Part shown: positions 10,542 to 23,634 of the stretch, piece by piece
Layout of the letters: every line of letters begins with the position of its first letter
Numbering within the stretch: position 1 is the first letter of the stretch
NCBI GenBank assembly: GCA_964035775.1
Contig: OZ038314.1
Span: forward strand, 5,281,975 to 5,345,974
Origin: Osedax frankpressi
Lineage: Eukaryota > Annelida > Polychaeta > Sabellida > Siboglinidae
Length of the DNA: 64,000 nt
Direction of reading: 5' to 3'
Notes under the pieces: model-generated
Told to the model about the DNA's origin: nothing
The model's input: the letters and a program-made list of their open reading frames with translations, nothing else
Database searches by the model: none
Translations under genes and position numbers: made by a program

Positions 10542-12029
10542 ATGAATTTTTACATTTTGGTTAGTGTTAAGAAGATATCCAAATAATATTATTATTATAA
10601 TAATAATTATTATTATTAATTAATTTTATTGTACGATTAGGATTTTATTAAATTTAATAAGATATTTTTAATTTCAATATTGATTCTAATATAGAAATTA
10701 TTTGTATGCATATCAAATTTAATTATATAACTATTTATTTAGATCTTCGTTGTCTTTGAAATAATCATGACGCCATTCTGTGTAAAGAGTTTTAGAGTGA
10801 GAAGAAGTTCCAACTACAAGATAATTTCTCCAGGTCTACAACAAATTACATGAAAAGTATTTAATTAATGTAAATATATGTATTATCACTCTAAATAATA
10901 ATATTATTATTTCTAACAATTATTATTCGTTATATATTATAAACTAAAATAGGTAGACACGTATTCGAAAGACCCATCCATGAATTACGCGGATTATTGT
11001 TTTCAAATACTGGAATTTTTTCTAGAACCGCCAACACAAAATGCCCTTCCAGTTTGAACCAATTCAAAATTAATCACAAACATTTATCGATACATCCGGT
11101 ATGCCCTTGGTTAGATGAATTTGCAATAGAATAGTAATTAAGTTATCAAATATAATAGTAATAGTCTAAAATTCGCAATTATTGTACTGTGTTTATCATA
11201 TCGTATCTCATAATTAAATATTTAATATAATTTAATGTAATCTTAGTCAAATATTTTATTTTAATTGTAAACCACAATTTGTAATTTGAAAATTGAAATA
11301 TGTATTTACTTATCTTATTATTTAAATTTTGGTTTATTAAACTAGTATTTGCGAATCGTGGTTAATTCTTCATTTAAAGCAATACATTTACTATTTATAT
11401 GTAACTATAATAATTAAAATTGCATAATGATATACTACTACATACTTCTAAATTTTGTATAAAATGACTTCATTTATTTCGAATGTAAATATCTTTAAAT
11501 ATATATGACTATAATATATTATATACATATACATATCAAATATAAGTATTTTTTTATATATTCATAATTCATTTACAGGTATTACGTTGAAAATGTAGAT
11601 AGGACTCGCTACCCTAGAACAGTTCTAGAAGCTAGATGCAGATGTACAGACTGTCTCACGAATACCGGAACTTCTACTGTAAAGCTATGTACCAGAGTAT
11701 TCACCAGGGTATGTTTATTATAATAATTATTGAAATATAGTTATTATAAGTGAAATAATCTGTATTTTCATCATTAAAATTAATATAATATAATTATGCA
11801 AATATATAAGCGATGCAAATTACATAAATCCATTTAAATTATTTAATTCATTATATTATGCAACCTATGTATAATATTAACATTATTTTAACAGATAAGC
11901 GTATTGTATAATATACAAGTATCTAATAAGAAAATTAGAGGTCGTCGAGGTTCCCTGCGAATAGCTACGGGCTGTGTATGTGTTTTACTGAATACTCTGG
12001 CGAAATTCCGATCTTTGTATGGTAGATAA
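10542..12029 (+). CDS. IL-17-like secreted cytokine, unit 1
   Basis: Five exons: 10542-10559, 10743-10833, 10953-11109, 11579-11708, 11895-12029. All introns are GT-AG with matching phases (0, 1, 2, 0), and the join is 176 codons plus stop. Residues 1-19 (MNFYILIFVVFEIIMTPFC) form a signal peptide, and RVRR follows as a possible processing site. The mature part has CPSS, then CPWYYVENVDRTRYP, EARCRCTDC and GCVCV. This is the IL-17 pattern of a Trp-Tyr/Arg-Tyr-Pro motif followed by paired cysteines of the cystine knot. IL-17 proteins are secreted dimers acting through SEFIR-domain receptors. The start was chosen because it alone gives an open signal peptide in frame with all exons, behind a TATA box. 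Family call is firm; exact exon 1-2 boundaries are inferred. Confidence 0.85.
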
Positions 12030-13235
12030 ATATCGTATTCGAGATATAAATATTACTTTTGATAATATATTTAACTTATGAAATATATGTTTAGAATTAT
12101 GTTATTAAAATGTATAGTTACTATAAGTATTATATTAATTTCTGTGGCAGCTTATTTATTTTATTTGTCGGTGTAAGCTTATTAATATAGCAAATATATA
12201 TAATTATTTAAAAAAAAACGATAATTGCATTTGTGAATTAATATATTTTTATACCCATTTAAATTATATTGTCATTAATCAGAATACCATTTAAAAATGT
12301 TATATTTATTTTATTTATAATATATTATTATTATTTATTTAAATTAAGTAATGATTGTTATATATACATTATATATATACCAATGCAATATGTTTGAAAT
12401 AATATTATGATACACTTTATTTCGTAAAAATTATATCTGTTCTGTCTTATATACCAAGGATAATTAATATACAATTAGACAGCTTTTATTTGTTTATTTA
12501 TATTTATTTCATCCATTAATGTAATCCTTTACAACTGAAAAGTATTATTATAAATATGATCAATATATATTTTACATTATTTTCTTATATTTTAATAAAC
12601 ATTTATATTTCAACATATATGCGATTTATTATTCGATGCAATGGAAAATAATACAATTTTCATTTTATTGATACGAAAATTTATATAAACATAAGAACAT
12701 TTTAATTGAGTACTAATTACCATTAGTTTACAAATTAGAGTTAGGAAAAACAGATTAAGATGGATAAGATTCCAAATATTAGTAATTTTGATAACATAAA
12801 TAGAACTATAGGCTTCACGTATGCTCCTGCAATCTCATACATATTTCATTAAATATTAACAAATATATTAATAATATACTAATATTTGTTATGTGTTATT
12901 TGGATTCATTGCGTATTTAGTCTAATTGTAATGCTTATTCATATTAATAGAGTTGAGTAATATTAGATCATATATTTAATTTAATATTTCAATTAGGTAA
13001 TAAATATCTGATAATATAATATTTGTAGCAATCACTAAAAAGTAACAAACAATTAACTTTTCTATTTTTGTCGAATTGTTTATTATTATTTTTAAAACTT
13101 AGAAGTTCTAAATTAGTAAAATGTAACTTTATATCTATTATATAATTATTATTTACGGTATTATATGAACAATTTATTATTATCTAATTTTTAAGAGGCA
13201 TTTGTATTTCAACTTTTAAATATTTATATATATAT

Positions 13236-13292
<57 letters not shown>

Positions 13293-13490
13293 AATAATAG
13301 AATCTAAATAGAAATTAGGTTATAATTTCATAATTATTATTGTTTGGATATTTCTCAGATATTGTATATTTAATAAATTTAATATATTTTAATAACATGT
13401 ACTACATATATAATATATAGAGTGCATAATATATAATGTATACAATTAAATGCTAGTACATTTACATTATACGTTGTATAAACGTAGCTC
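12030..13490. other. No gene seen; inverted copy of left-arm sequence
   Basis: AT-rich. The part around 12510-12840 is the inverted, decayed counterpart of about 8370-8745. An interrupted TA tract lies at 13224-13288. I see no supportable coding exon. Confidence 0.6.
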
Positions 13491-13549
13491 TTAAAATAGT
13501 GTTTCTAAATCAGAACGAAACATGCGTAAGTCATTGCAGCATAAAATCA
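13491..13549 (-). other. 59-nt conserved element, form B, unit 1
   Basis: Reads on the minus strand ILCCNDLRMFRSDLETLF then TAA; closest to form A. An intron-like gap (GTATATT to TTTTCAG) separates it from the inverted exon-like stretch ending at 13706. Confidence 0.5.
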
Positions 13550-13679
13550 CTGAAAAGATAAAGATATTTCTAGGTATAGTTTAAATATATTTATTTATAT
13601 CGGTTGTAATGTTATCTGAATAGGATATTGAGACATTTATATTTAAATATTTAAATGATGAACATATTTACTAGATCCT

Positions 13680-13880
13680 TGTCTAGCCTTCGTCATGTAA
13701 TATACTTTCTTTGCAACTACCGCCTCTGGAATTCTACATATTTAATAAGAATTGTGGTGTTATTCATGATCAGTAATCAGGTGGAAAATTGAAATTATTT
13801 TTCCACTACAATTTGAAATGTCACCGTTGTAACTTGTAACGAATATTGTGTTTGGTAGGATTGAGAAATGTATTGTATAT
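13680..13880 (-). other. Inverted exon-like stretch, unit 1
   Basis: Inverted counterpart of 7660-7871, about 90% alike by eye. It keeps the GGSCKE codons and donor but has a 2-nt deletion just before them and other length changes. If the left copy is coding, this one is probably not. Confidence 0.35.
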
Positions 13881-14280
13881 ATGCTTTATATATTGTTGTC
13901 TAGTACAACTGATATTAATTAAAATATCATATCTGTCGCGGAAGAAATATATCTCATCCTAACTTAACAATGAAGAACAATGAAAACAGGGAAATAAGTT
14001 ATAATATATATATAAAATAATCATTATTATAATAAAATATTTTTCTAGATAATTTTCAATACAATATACACCTAAGAACATCTACATTGGTAATACATAT
14101 ACACCTAAATATCGTATAGTTATCTTCAAATTATTCTAAATAGTGTATTAATAATTATTATAATTATTAATTTAAATTATTTTTATAATTGTAAGATTAC
14201 TTAAATAGTAGCTATATAATAATAAGAATACAACTGTTAATAGAATACATTTATTAAGATTACTTTTTAAAATTATTATA

Positions 14281-14318
14281 TGTATTATTATTATTACTAT
14301 TATTATTATTATTATTAT
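14281..14318. repeat. ATT trinucleotide microsatellite
   Basis: Run of ATT with two interruptions. It sits near the left arm of an inner inverted repeat, about 14320-14870 against about 16120-16430. Confidence 0.85.
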
Positions 14319-14319
14319 G

Positions 14320-16430
14320 CAATTTTCAAGGTACATAAAGCTTAACATATAACTACGTACCTTAAAAAGAATACTAAAATGTTTTAAAGATTTTAAAATG
14401 TAATTTTTATTTTTTCGTAAATATATATATTTATATTATTTGTTATAAATACATTTAAACATTGAAAATGTTGATATAGTATTAATATTATTAGCATTGT
14501 TAATGTGATTAGTACTAATACAATGAGGTGTTACATGCTAGAATATTTCTTACACCAGCTTGAATAAATGAACTAAAATATAATATAATACATTTATATC
14601 ATAAAGTGCCATTACTTGTAGAGGATATTTTCTGAGATGAAAACCATTCAACTTGTGAGAAATTAATATTTACATGATAATAAAGATTAACTAATATGGT
14701 ATCTAAAAGAAATGTCAAATTATAATCATCTTATATCTCTATACGAATAGCGAATATCCATGAAAATAGATAGAATAACTATTGTAAAGTATAAAATAAG
14801 CATAGATAGATAATAAAAACAATATTTGATACACAAACTATAAAATGTATTCACTTTTATTTTAATGAATTTATTTAATAAAACCATAAATAAAAAGAAA
14901 TTATACCTGGAAATATATTTGTGAAGATTATATAGAAGAAATTCACAATAAATATAATAATATAGTATTATTATAATAATAAATTACAATTAAATATAAT
15001 TATATCTAACAAACAACTAAATTAACTCGTATATTTGATGGGATTGTCGCTAAGATAGCATATAGCTTTAGGAATAGATCTACAGCTAAACACAATAATT
15101 ATTGGTAAAGCCATAACTTTTATTGTTCAGCCATTTCTTACAGGTAAAATAAATAAATACATATAAAACACTACAATGAATGTTTTTTCTACAGGTTGAT
15201 AGCGGACTTAATCACGAATCATGAGTCATAATATAAATCACCCAACCGTGATGGTGGCACAGTGACCCGATTGATTATCTTGGATTAATTATCTACATCT
15301 TTTTTAGTCTAGGCTGGACATATTATTTATTAGAGACGTGTAATCATAGATACGATGTATGGGTTTATTAGACGTGTGTCGTGTGTGAAGTATGAAGTAT
15401 GTGGTGTGTATATGTGCGAAGTGAGTGGTCCTGTTGTAGGCGGTATTCGTGTATATTCTATAGAGATATGCACCGTATATATGGTTTAAACGTTATGTTT
15501 TGTGTGCTTTGAGAGTAATTTTCTTACTACAATATGCAGTATATTTATTAATTATATTAAATCAGAAAGTGTGGGCTTATTTCAATATAGATATAATTGT
15601 AGTGATATGATAGATTTAGAGCAGATTTATTATCTTATTATAAAAGAAAAACCGATATTTTAGATAGAACAATAACATACATTAGTTATATCTGATATAG
15701 CTCAAATGGATATATTTAAATCAATTAAATAAGTTAATTAATTAATATTAAATTTCTTAATTATAGCGGCGAGCATATAAAATAAAACTAATTAATTAAA
15801 TATATAATTAATTTAAAATATATTAATAAATAAAATAATTAAGAATTCTGATATTAGATCTAAAAATTATGTTTATTATCCTACATTAATTAGACTAAAA
15901 TATTCAAATATTCTATATAAATATTATAAATTAAAACTCTCATTATCAAATATTACATTAATAGACATGTCTAAAGTAGTTAACAATTACTTGTAATTGC
16001 ATTGTTCATGAATAAGAATATACATTTCTATATCAGAATAAATATAAATATTTTATCAAATTAATCTTCCGTTATATATTTCACTTTTCACAGATAATAC
16101 AAAAATGAACTTCTCTTCATTAAATTAATGTATTCATTAATTAATAATAAAAGTGAATACATTTTATAATTTGTATATCAAATATAGTTTTTATTATTTA
16201 TCTATAATAAAATTGAAATTTATAATAATTATCCTCAAAAATATATCTAGGACATCTATCTATTATTTAATCTTTATTATCATGTAGCTATTAATTTCTC
16301 AAATTAATAATATTAATAATATATATTTACGATTTGTATGAAATTTCAATTGTAAATGTATTCACACACCTTTTAAAATAATTTAGAATTACTTTCAAGG
16401 TATGAAATTATATGTTAAGCTTTATGATTT
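14320..16430. repeat. Inner inverted repeat around the right-hand conserved block
   Basis: Arms at about 14320-14870 and 16120-16430 are reverse complements of each other with moderate divergence. A shared example is GTATTCACTTTTATT against AATAAAAGTGAATAC, and AAAGCTTAACATAT against ATATGTTAAGCTTT. The interior is the conserved block at 15000-15710. No genes were seen in the arms. Confidence 0.6.
15000..15710. other. Conserved non-coding block (right arm), unit 1
   Basis: Inverted counterpart of 6530-7190, with conservation well above the neighbouring sequence. It has an exon-like start (TTTTTTCTACAG then GTTGATAGCGG), but the frame stops within ten codons and the left arm has lost that AG. 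Confidence 0.5.
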
Positions 16431-16750
16431 ATTTAGCTTACTTTTCTAGTTACCTAGAGTATCTTAATATTAATATTTACAACAATATTTAAAAAATACC
16501 GATCAAGTATAAATACAACCGATAATTAAATTCCTATTAAAATAAATTGATATTCAATTAATATACTAATTCAAACATAATATGACCTAAATAGTACAGA
16601 TATCGTAAATCTAATTTTGCACTATATAGACATTTGTTTGTTTAGAATTAGAAGCATTGAGATTAATTTATAAGTGAAATGTATGATTAACTTGATATTT
16701 ATAGTTAGAAAATAGCTATTTATAGATAGATGACGACCACGACCATCACG

Positions 16751-16782
<32 letters not shown>

Positions 16783-16783
16783 A
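16751..16783. repeat. TAA trinucleotide microsatellite
   Basis: About ten TAA units following GACGACCACGACCATCACG. Nothing else is visible between here and 17115. Confidence 0.9.
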
Positions 16784-17119
16784 ATAATGTAATATTTTTT
16801 ATAAATCCATATACAATATTTACAAATTTCATATCTTATTTTTCTTTATTATATAATATTTAATAATCTTACAATAATAACATTAATTATTTAAAATTAT
16901 AGCTATTAATAAACTATTTACATTAATATTTGTTAACTATAGTTAATATTATAATAAATTTGTATATATGTATTAACTGTAGTGTCATATCCAATTGATC
17001 AGATTGCTAATTTATTATAAATTATATGGAATAATATTATATTTTAAACATTATTATTTGAATAGGTAGTGTTATTAAATTCCTATCAAATTTTACTAAA
17101 TTATAATTCACAAATATAT

Positions 17120-17186
<67 letters not shown>
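17120..17186. repeat. (CA)n(TA)n microsatellite
   Basis: Eight CA units then a long TA run, ending at the acceptor-like TTATTTCCAG. It recurs at the end of every complete unit. The His/Ile-Tyr-rich frame through it is an artefact. Confidence 0.95.
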
Positions 17187-17189
<3 letters not shown>

Positions 17190-17194
17190 TCCAG

Positions 17195-17305
17195 TGTATC
17201 AATATTATTCATTGTGTGGTGGGTAAGGGTAGTATATCTACTTATCTGAGAAGTACAAAGAGAATGTTTAATGAAATACCCATTATGCTAGCATACAATA
17301 TGTAA
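17195..17305 (+). CDS. Possible exon before form C element (end of unit 1)
   Basis: After TTATTTCCAG, 36 codons are open to TAA: CINIIHCVVGKGSIS at the start and MLAYNM at the end. The copy at 43928 differs by a Leu-to-Arg change and one silent change. Alternatively a donor GTAAGGG at 17223 ends a 28-nt mini-exon in phase 1, which matches the phase-1 acceptor of the form C element 356 bp on. Product unknown. Confidence 0.3.
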   Translation, partial: CINIIHCVVGKGSISTYLRSTKRMFNEIPIMLAYNM

Positions 17306-17578
17306 AAATATATCAAATGTATTAACAATACTACTAACAAATGTACTAGCTAAACGTTATTAATGTTTCAAATTCTAATTGAAATACAAGTGACCGTTAA
17401 CAATTAACAGAGTAAGGCTTATTAAATATGTAAAATTTCAATATGAGTTAATCGTAATGAAATAATTTACTTGGTACTAAAGTAATTCAGAACGTATTCT
17501 GATATAATTTCCATATAATGATAATATAACAGAAATACCGATATCTATATTATACCTAGATAGCTGTTGTTGTTTCAG

Positions 17579-17637
17579 TGATTTTACGCTCCATTGACTT
17601 ACTTATATTTTGTTTTGATGTAGAACTAATGTTTTAA
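17579..17637 (+). other. 59-nt element, form C, unit 2
   Basis: Reads ILRSIDLLIFCFDVELMF then TAA. It differs from the unit 1 copy by one Tyr/Cys change. Confidence 0.5.
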
Positions 17638-18509
17638 GATATATTTTATATTATACAATATTTATTCATTATACAGAATATCATACGATAGTGAACATAT
17701 ATAACCTACTTATAAGGCTGTTTAATATTATTAATAATAACAATACCTAATATTATTGTGTTCAATTTTATTAATTAATTTTCTAATTAAATATGAAATA
17801 ATTCAAAATATGCATTAATAATATATATAATTTAATAAACAATTAATTGTATCTTATATTATGAATGTAAGTAATAAATAAATAATAAATAACACTTTTA
17901 CCTAAGATTATTAATTATATAAGCCGTATTCGTAACATTAGATATAATGTTTAATATAAAGTAAAATAATAAATATTTAAATAAAATCTCAATATGAATC
18001 AATATATTCTTTGAATTGCAGTGATGATTCTCGATATATCGACTATTCAATATAGTATTACTATTCTATATAATTAATGTCTATAATTCACCTTATAATT
18101 GAAATACAATAGATTAATTAAATGTTTAGTTCATTTTTAGAACAGTTATTAATTTAAATATTTATAATTATATATTTATTTTTTAATTTAATTTGCATAA
18201 TATTATTTACAATTATTATTGTTGCATACCATACATTTAATTATATACTTCGTACTTCAGTTATGTTGATGCATATATTTAATGTAAAGTTTTAGCAAAT
18301 AATAATACAAAAACATTAATATTAAGTATTAATACTTTCACATTTAAGACAAATATTATATTATTTAATATGCTACTCTAATACATTTAGATATAATTTG
18401 ATGTACATTCTAAATAATTATTTTATCCAAAATATTGTACAATCAAATTATAAAAATAATTAAATCTAATAAATAGTATATCATATTTATATAAATTAAA
18501 AACTAAACA

Positions 18510-18990
18510 AAATTAATATATTATTAATTTTAACAATCCGGTTATTTGTTTTAACGTTTTCTTTATTTTAATTTCATTTTTCTTAATAATATATTATTAC
18601 TATATTTAATAGTAATCTTTTTATAACTGAATTATATTAATAATAAAAGTATACAAATTAAACACAAATCAAAAGAAATCAAAAATATTACATAGAATAA
18701 ATTAATATCTTAATTATAACAATCCGGTTATTTGTTTTGACGTTTTCATTATTGTGATTTCATTTTTATTAATAATATATTATTACTATATTTAATAGTA
18801 ATCTTTTTATAATTGAATTGTATTAAAAATAAAACTATACAAATTAAACACAACTCAAGAGAACTCCTAAATAGGCTAAATTAACATATTATTAATTTTA
18901 ACAATCCGGTTATTTGTTTTGACGTTTAATTTATTGTAATTTTATTGTTCTTAATAATATATTATTACTATATTTAATCCATATATAAAA
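18510..18990. repeat. 182-186-bp tandem repeat, three copies
   Basis: Core AATCCGGTTATTTGTTTTG at about 18532, 18718 and 18900. This is the longest version of this array in the window. Confidence 0.85.
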
Positions 18991-19640
18991 AATTACTTTT
19001 TGACCAATCATAACATATGATATAAAATAACTTGTTATAAAATTGCCTCATAAAATATATATCACATATTATCCTAATAACTCTGGATTCTGTATGATTG
19101 TATACATTGATTTGATCTATTGCGAATTGTAGTATGTGATTTAATTATAAATTATATATGTTTTTTATTTCTGATCTGTAAGTCGATGATATCGTTAAGT
19201 ACAGATAATTAGTTAAGTTACCTAAGTTTATATAAGTTTTCATAACAATAACATTAGAAAATAATGGTTGATAATATACATAACAATATTTTACAATTGC
19301 GGTATACTAATTGTATTACTTAATATATTACGAATATTTAATTTTATAACAATATATTTCAATTTGATAACGGAAAAATAATTTAGATTATGTGTTGACG
19401 AAATTTATAATTATTTATTTCAATAAAATAACAAGTTAATAAGTTAAATGTATATAAATAAACAAACAATTGTATTTATACTATTGGCATATAGATACTA
19501 AATAATTCTATAAATTAATATATTTTAATATGGTAATTGACATAATAAAATATATATTAGACTAGATATCACAAATAAAATTTAAAAGTTACGATATAAA
19601 ATATATCATAATATTACCTAGAACGTATAATAGTGGTATA
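18990..19640. other. Segment absent from unit 1; no gene seen
   Basis: AT-rich. Its right end (ACTAGATATCACAAATAAAA onward) resembles 8880-8975 in the same orientation, so it is an older duplicate of that region. Unit 1 is deleted here. Confidence 0.55.
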
Positions 19641-20900
19641 TTTTACATATTTCTACATTAAACTATATATTATAATTACATAATTCAAAACGTATATTTT
19701 AATCAATTAGATATATTATTAAATATATTTCAGTTAAATATATTAAATCTTAAGTTGAATAATAAATATTTATGGACCGTACAAATATCTAAATTTCACC
19801 AGTTATATTAGGTAAAACACATACACAACTCGTAGCTATCTGCAGAGAACCTCGACGACTTCTAATCGTGGTGTTAAATACTTGTATATTATACAATACG
19901 CTTATCTGTTAAAGTTATGTTAATATTATATATAGGTTTAATAATATACCGGTTTAAATATATTTATAAAAAATAAAAATACATATTTTTTCACTTATAA
20001 TAATTATATTTTAATAATTAATATAATTAAACGAATCCTGGTAAATACTCTGGTACATAGTTTTACAGTAGTAGTTCCGGTATTAAGAGTAGACAATCAG
20101 AACATCTACATCTAGCTTCTAGAATTATTCCAGGGTATCTAGTATTGTCTACATTTTCAATGTAATACATACAAATAAGTTATTAATATACAAATGGATA
20201 TTTATTTACTTATATATATATAAATATATATATTTATATATATATAATATATATAAAAGTTTAAAGAGTTTAATAGTTAAAGATACGTATATTTATAAAT
20301 AAATAAAATCGTTTTATAACATAATTGTTTGAATTTCATAAATTATAATAAAAGCAAGCGTGCACTTTTGTTGTTGTATGGAGAATTATATCAGTATATT
20401 ATTTTAATTATTATGGTTATCAGATTATAAATAGTATATTAGTATATGTAATGAACAAAGTATTATAACCATTTATATTAATAAATCAAATAAATACCTT
20501 TTTTAATTTTCCGATTTAAAATTAAGTTTTTCCACAAGATATATCACAAAAGATAAACCATATTACTTATTCTAATACACTTTATCGTAAATTACACAAT
20601 ATTAAATATTATATCTCACTATATTACAAACTCTGTAACACTATATTTTCATATATTCAACATTCTATTAAACTATATTTCAATATATTTATAGAATATT
20701 TTAATTATATGTAAAATACTCTATTAAATATAAATAGGACATTTTTATATAATTAGTAAAACAGGTAATATTGACCTAACATTTCATGGTATATGGCTAA
20801 CTTACCCGTAACGTGGGTATACATTAGACTGTAGACATATATTAGACTATATATATATATTAGACCATAGATATATACGTGCAATGTACAACGTACATTG

Positions 20901-20931
20901 CATGAATGACGTACATTGTACGTCATTCATG
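20901..20931. repeat. Perfect 15-bp-arm palindrome, unit 2
   Basis: Identical to the unit 1 palindrome, including the single central T. Confidence 0.9.
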
Positions 20932-21292
20932 TTAATTTATATAAATAATTGTATTCTCATGAGACTCTTCTATATATAACTAATGTATGTTATTATTTTG
21001 TCTAAACTGTCTGTTTTTCTTTTATAATAAGATAATAAATCTGCTCTATAACTATCATATAAATACATTTATATCTATATTGAAATAAGCCCACACTTTC
21101 TGATTTAATATAATTAATAAATATACTGCACATTGTATGGAGAAAATTACTCTTCAAATCACACAAAACATAACGTTTAAACCATATATACGGTGCATAT
21201 CTCTATAGAATATACACAAATACCGCCTACAACAGGACCACTCACTTCGCACATACACACACCACATACCTCTTATGTTACACACGACACAA

Positions 21293-21329
21293 ATACGATG
21301 TATGGGTCCAATAAACCCATACATCGTAT
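21293..21329. repeat. 15-bp-arm perfect hairpin, unit 2
   Basis: Arms ATACGATGTATGGGT and complement around CCAATAA. The loop differs from unit 1 and equals unit 4. The conserved non-coding block continues on both sides (about 21000-21650). A short minus-strand frame here does not survive in unit 1 or in the inverted arm. Confidence 0.85.
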
Positions 21330-22001
21330 CTCTGGTCACACGTCTCTATAATAAATAATATGTCCAGCCTAGACAAAGAAATATGTAGATAATTATTCCA
21401 AGATAATCAATTGGGTCACTGTGCCATCATCACAGTTGTGTGATCAATATACTGTGACTCATGATTCGTGATTAAGCTTGTAGAAAGAACATTCATTGTA
21501 GTGTTCTATATGTATTAACCAGTAAGTAATGGCTTCTTTATAATAATATTGGTTATGGCTGTATTCATAATAATTGTGTTTAATTATTGTAGTTCTGTTT
21601 ATAAACCTAAATGATTTTTAGTGACAATACCATCAAACATAAGAGTTAATTTAGTTGTTTGTTATATAATTATTTTTAATTATAAGTTAACTACAAATAA
21701 ATATTATTTTTTATATAAATATAAATATAAATAAAGTAAATTTCAACAATAAATGTATATTTTTAAGAATTATCTATATAATTATCAAAGAATTAAATTA
21801 TTTTCAATTGCGATATATTTAAATTATACTCTAACCAAGGGAAAATATCTAGATGCAACGGTAAACTAATGGAACTTTATTTGACAAAAACTAAAAGAAA
21901 ATATTTTTGAAAATTCTTAATAGACTATTTAAATAAATTAACTATTGTTGATATTACTATATTACGGTATATATGTATTACCAATAGTTCTATGTAGATT
22001 T

Positions 22002-22046
<45 letters not shown>

Positions 22047-22138
22047 ATGTGTGGATGAGATATATTTCTTCCGTGGCAGATATGATATTTTCATAAATAT
22101 CAGTTGTATTAGACAACAATATATATATCATATATACA

Positions 22139-22330
22139 ATGCATTTCTCAATCCTACCAAGCACATTATTCGTTACAAATTACAACGTTGACTTTTCAAC
22201 TGTAGTGGAAAATAATTTCAATTTTCCACATGATATACTGATCATGAATAACACCACAATTCTTATTAAATATGTAGAATTCCACAGAGGCGGTAGTTGC
22301 AAAGAAAGTATATTACATGACGAAGGCTAG
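22139..22330 (+). other. Exon-like open frame upstream of form A element, unit 2
   Basis: 63 codons, MHFSILPSTLFV at the start, with NNTTILIKYVEFHRGGSCKE near the end. A donor-like GTATATT at 22308 and TTTTCAG at 22456 would join it in phase to the form A element: SCKE-M-ILCCND. The ATG is absent from unit 1 and the inverted copies, so the true exon may start later. Product not recognised. Confidence 0.35.
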
Positions 22331-22456
22331 ACAAGGATCTAGTAAATATGTTCATTCATTTAAATATAACTGTCTCAATATCCTAATCAGATAACATTAC
22401 AACCGATATAAATAACAATATTTAAACTATACCTGGAAATATCCATATCTTTTCAG

Positions 22457-22515
22457 TGATTTTATGCTGCAATGACTTACGCATATTTCGTTCTGATGTA
22501 GAAACACTATTTTAG
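22457..22515 (+). other. 59-nt element, form A, unit 2
   Basis: Identical in reading to the unit 1 form A. The intron-like gap before it is 149 bp. Confidence 0.5.
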
Positions 22516-22827
22516 GTGATATGTTTATACGACGTGTAATATACGTGTACTATCATTTAATTATATAAATTATATATTATCCACTCTATATATTATATGT
22601 ATGCAGTGCAACATGTACATATATGTAATACATATAATATTGTTTAAAACATATATTCCACTTATTATAATGATCTATCTGTATTGAGAATTATAACATA
22701 CAATATTCGTAACACTTTTTTACAATTAATAATACAATCAATTTAGCCTGGCCATCATAATAATTGATATGTAATTATATATCTATGGTATTGCAGTAGC
22801 ATGCATGACTCCTATTGTTCTATATAG

Positions 22828-22881
<54 letters not shown>

Positions 22882-22946
22882 ATATTATTAAAATTGCTAA
22901 TCTTTTGAACGTATTTGATCTATTACAATTTAATTAAATTTATATA

Positions 22947-23135
22947 TTATATTTCATTATATTTAAACAAATAATGATTGTTATCAATTAAGATTTTGTT
23001 ATGTTTATATAAGTTTTCATATGAATAAAATGAAAATTGTTTTATTTTCCATTGCATCGAATAATATATCGTATATGTTGAAATATAAATGTTTATTAAA
23101 ATATAAGAAAATAATATAGAATATGTGTCGACCAT
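22947..23135 (-). other. Conserved AT-rich open frame, unit 2, doubtful gene
   Basis: MVDTYSILFSYILINIYIST then Tyr/Lys/Asn-rich sequence to 62 codons. It differs from the unit 1 copy by a handful of residues, with no clear excess of silent changes. Confidence 0.2.
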
Positions 23136-23634
23136 ATTTATAATAATACTTTTCAGTTATAAAGGAATACACCAATTGATATGTAATACAATTGATATGT
23201 ATATTGATATGAATTTATCAATATATTAAATATTTTAATTTATATGCGTAAATATATATTGCACTAGATATCACAGATAAAATATAATGTTTACGAAATA
23301 AAGTTTAGCATAATATTATTTAGAATATATTGGTATATTTTACAATCATTACTTCATATAAGTAAATAGTTTTAAATAAATAATAATATATTATAAATAA
23401 AATAAATATTATATTTTCAAATGATAATCTTATTAATGATATTCTTCATATAGATTTAAAATGATATATTTATAATATATTTATCTTGTAACATTAATAT
23501 TAACAAATGTTAACAAATGTTATAAGAAGGTTTTATATTTTTTCACAACTGAATAAATATTTTCATAAATTTTAACAAACGTTTGTATTTCAACATATAC
23601 ATACTATTTCTATAACAATTTATAAACAAATATC

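Larger units (their letters stand above)
3790..17520. repeat. Repeat unit 1 (complete)
   Basis: First copy of the roughly 14-16 kb unit. It holds a minus-strand IL-17-like pseudogene, hairpin block, minisatellite, intact IL-17-like gene, and inverted right-hand counterparts. From about 10.0 kb to its end it matches unit 2 (offset 15,645-15,650) almost perfectly. It lacks about 780 bp (the 18850-19630 segment of unit 2) at about 5138. Confidence 0.9.
19789..21900 (-). pseudogene. IL-17-like pseudogene, unit 2 (minus strand)
   Basis: The last exon (19905-19789) is open and reads ATSCVCV, with Gly changed to Ser before the paired cysteines. The previous exon (about 20168-20037) has the same 2-nt insertion as in every minus copy and no acceptor AG. 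Its donor has also changed from GT to AT, a change shared only with unit 4. A remnant of the earlier exon ends at 21836. Confidence 0.75.

Noticed and set aside
10542-12029. Transposon or virus-like origin for the repeat units
   Set aside because: I found no transposase, reverse transcriptase, capsid-like or integrase motif and no consistent terminal repeats or target duplications at unit borders; segmental duplication explains them better.
13491-13549. Spliced-leader RNA gene suggested by ATGC-GTAAGT
   Set aside because: No Sm-site-like sequence (AATTTTTGG or similar) follows at the right distance in the copies I read, and the copies are single per module rather than a typical tandem cluster.
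17069-17305. 78-codon frame with His-Thr and Ile-Tyr runs
   Set aside because: Its first half is a CA/TA microsatellite; only the part after TTTCCAG is kept as an exon candidate.
21154-21339. 61-codon minus frame rich in Cys and Arg (also at 47646)
   Set aside because: The frame crosses the perfect hairpin and is not preserved in unit 1, in units 3 and 5, or in the inverted right arm, although the DNA there is well conserved. Conservation looks non-coding.
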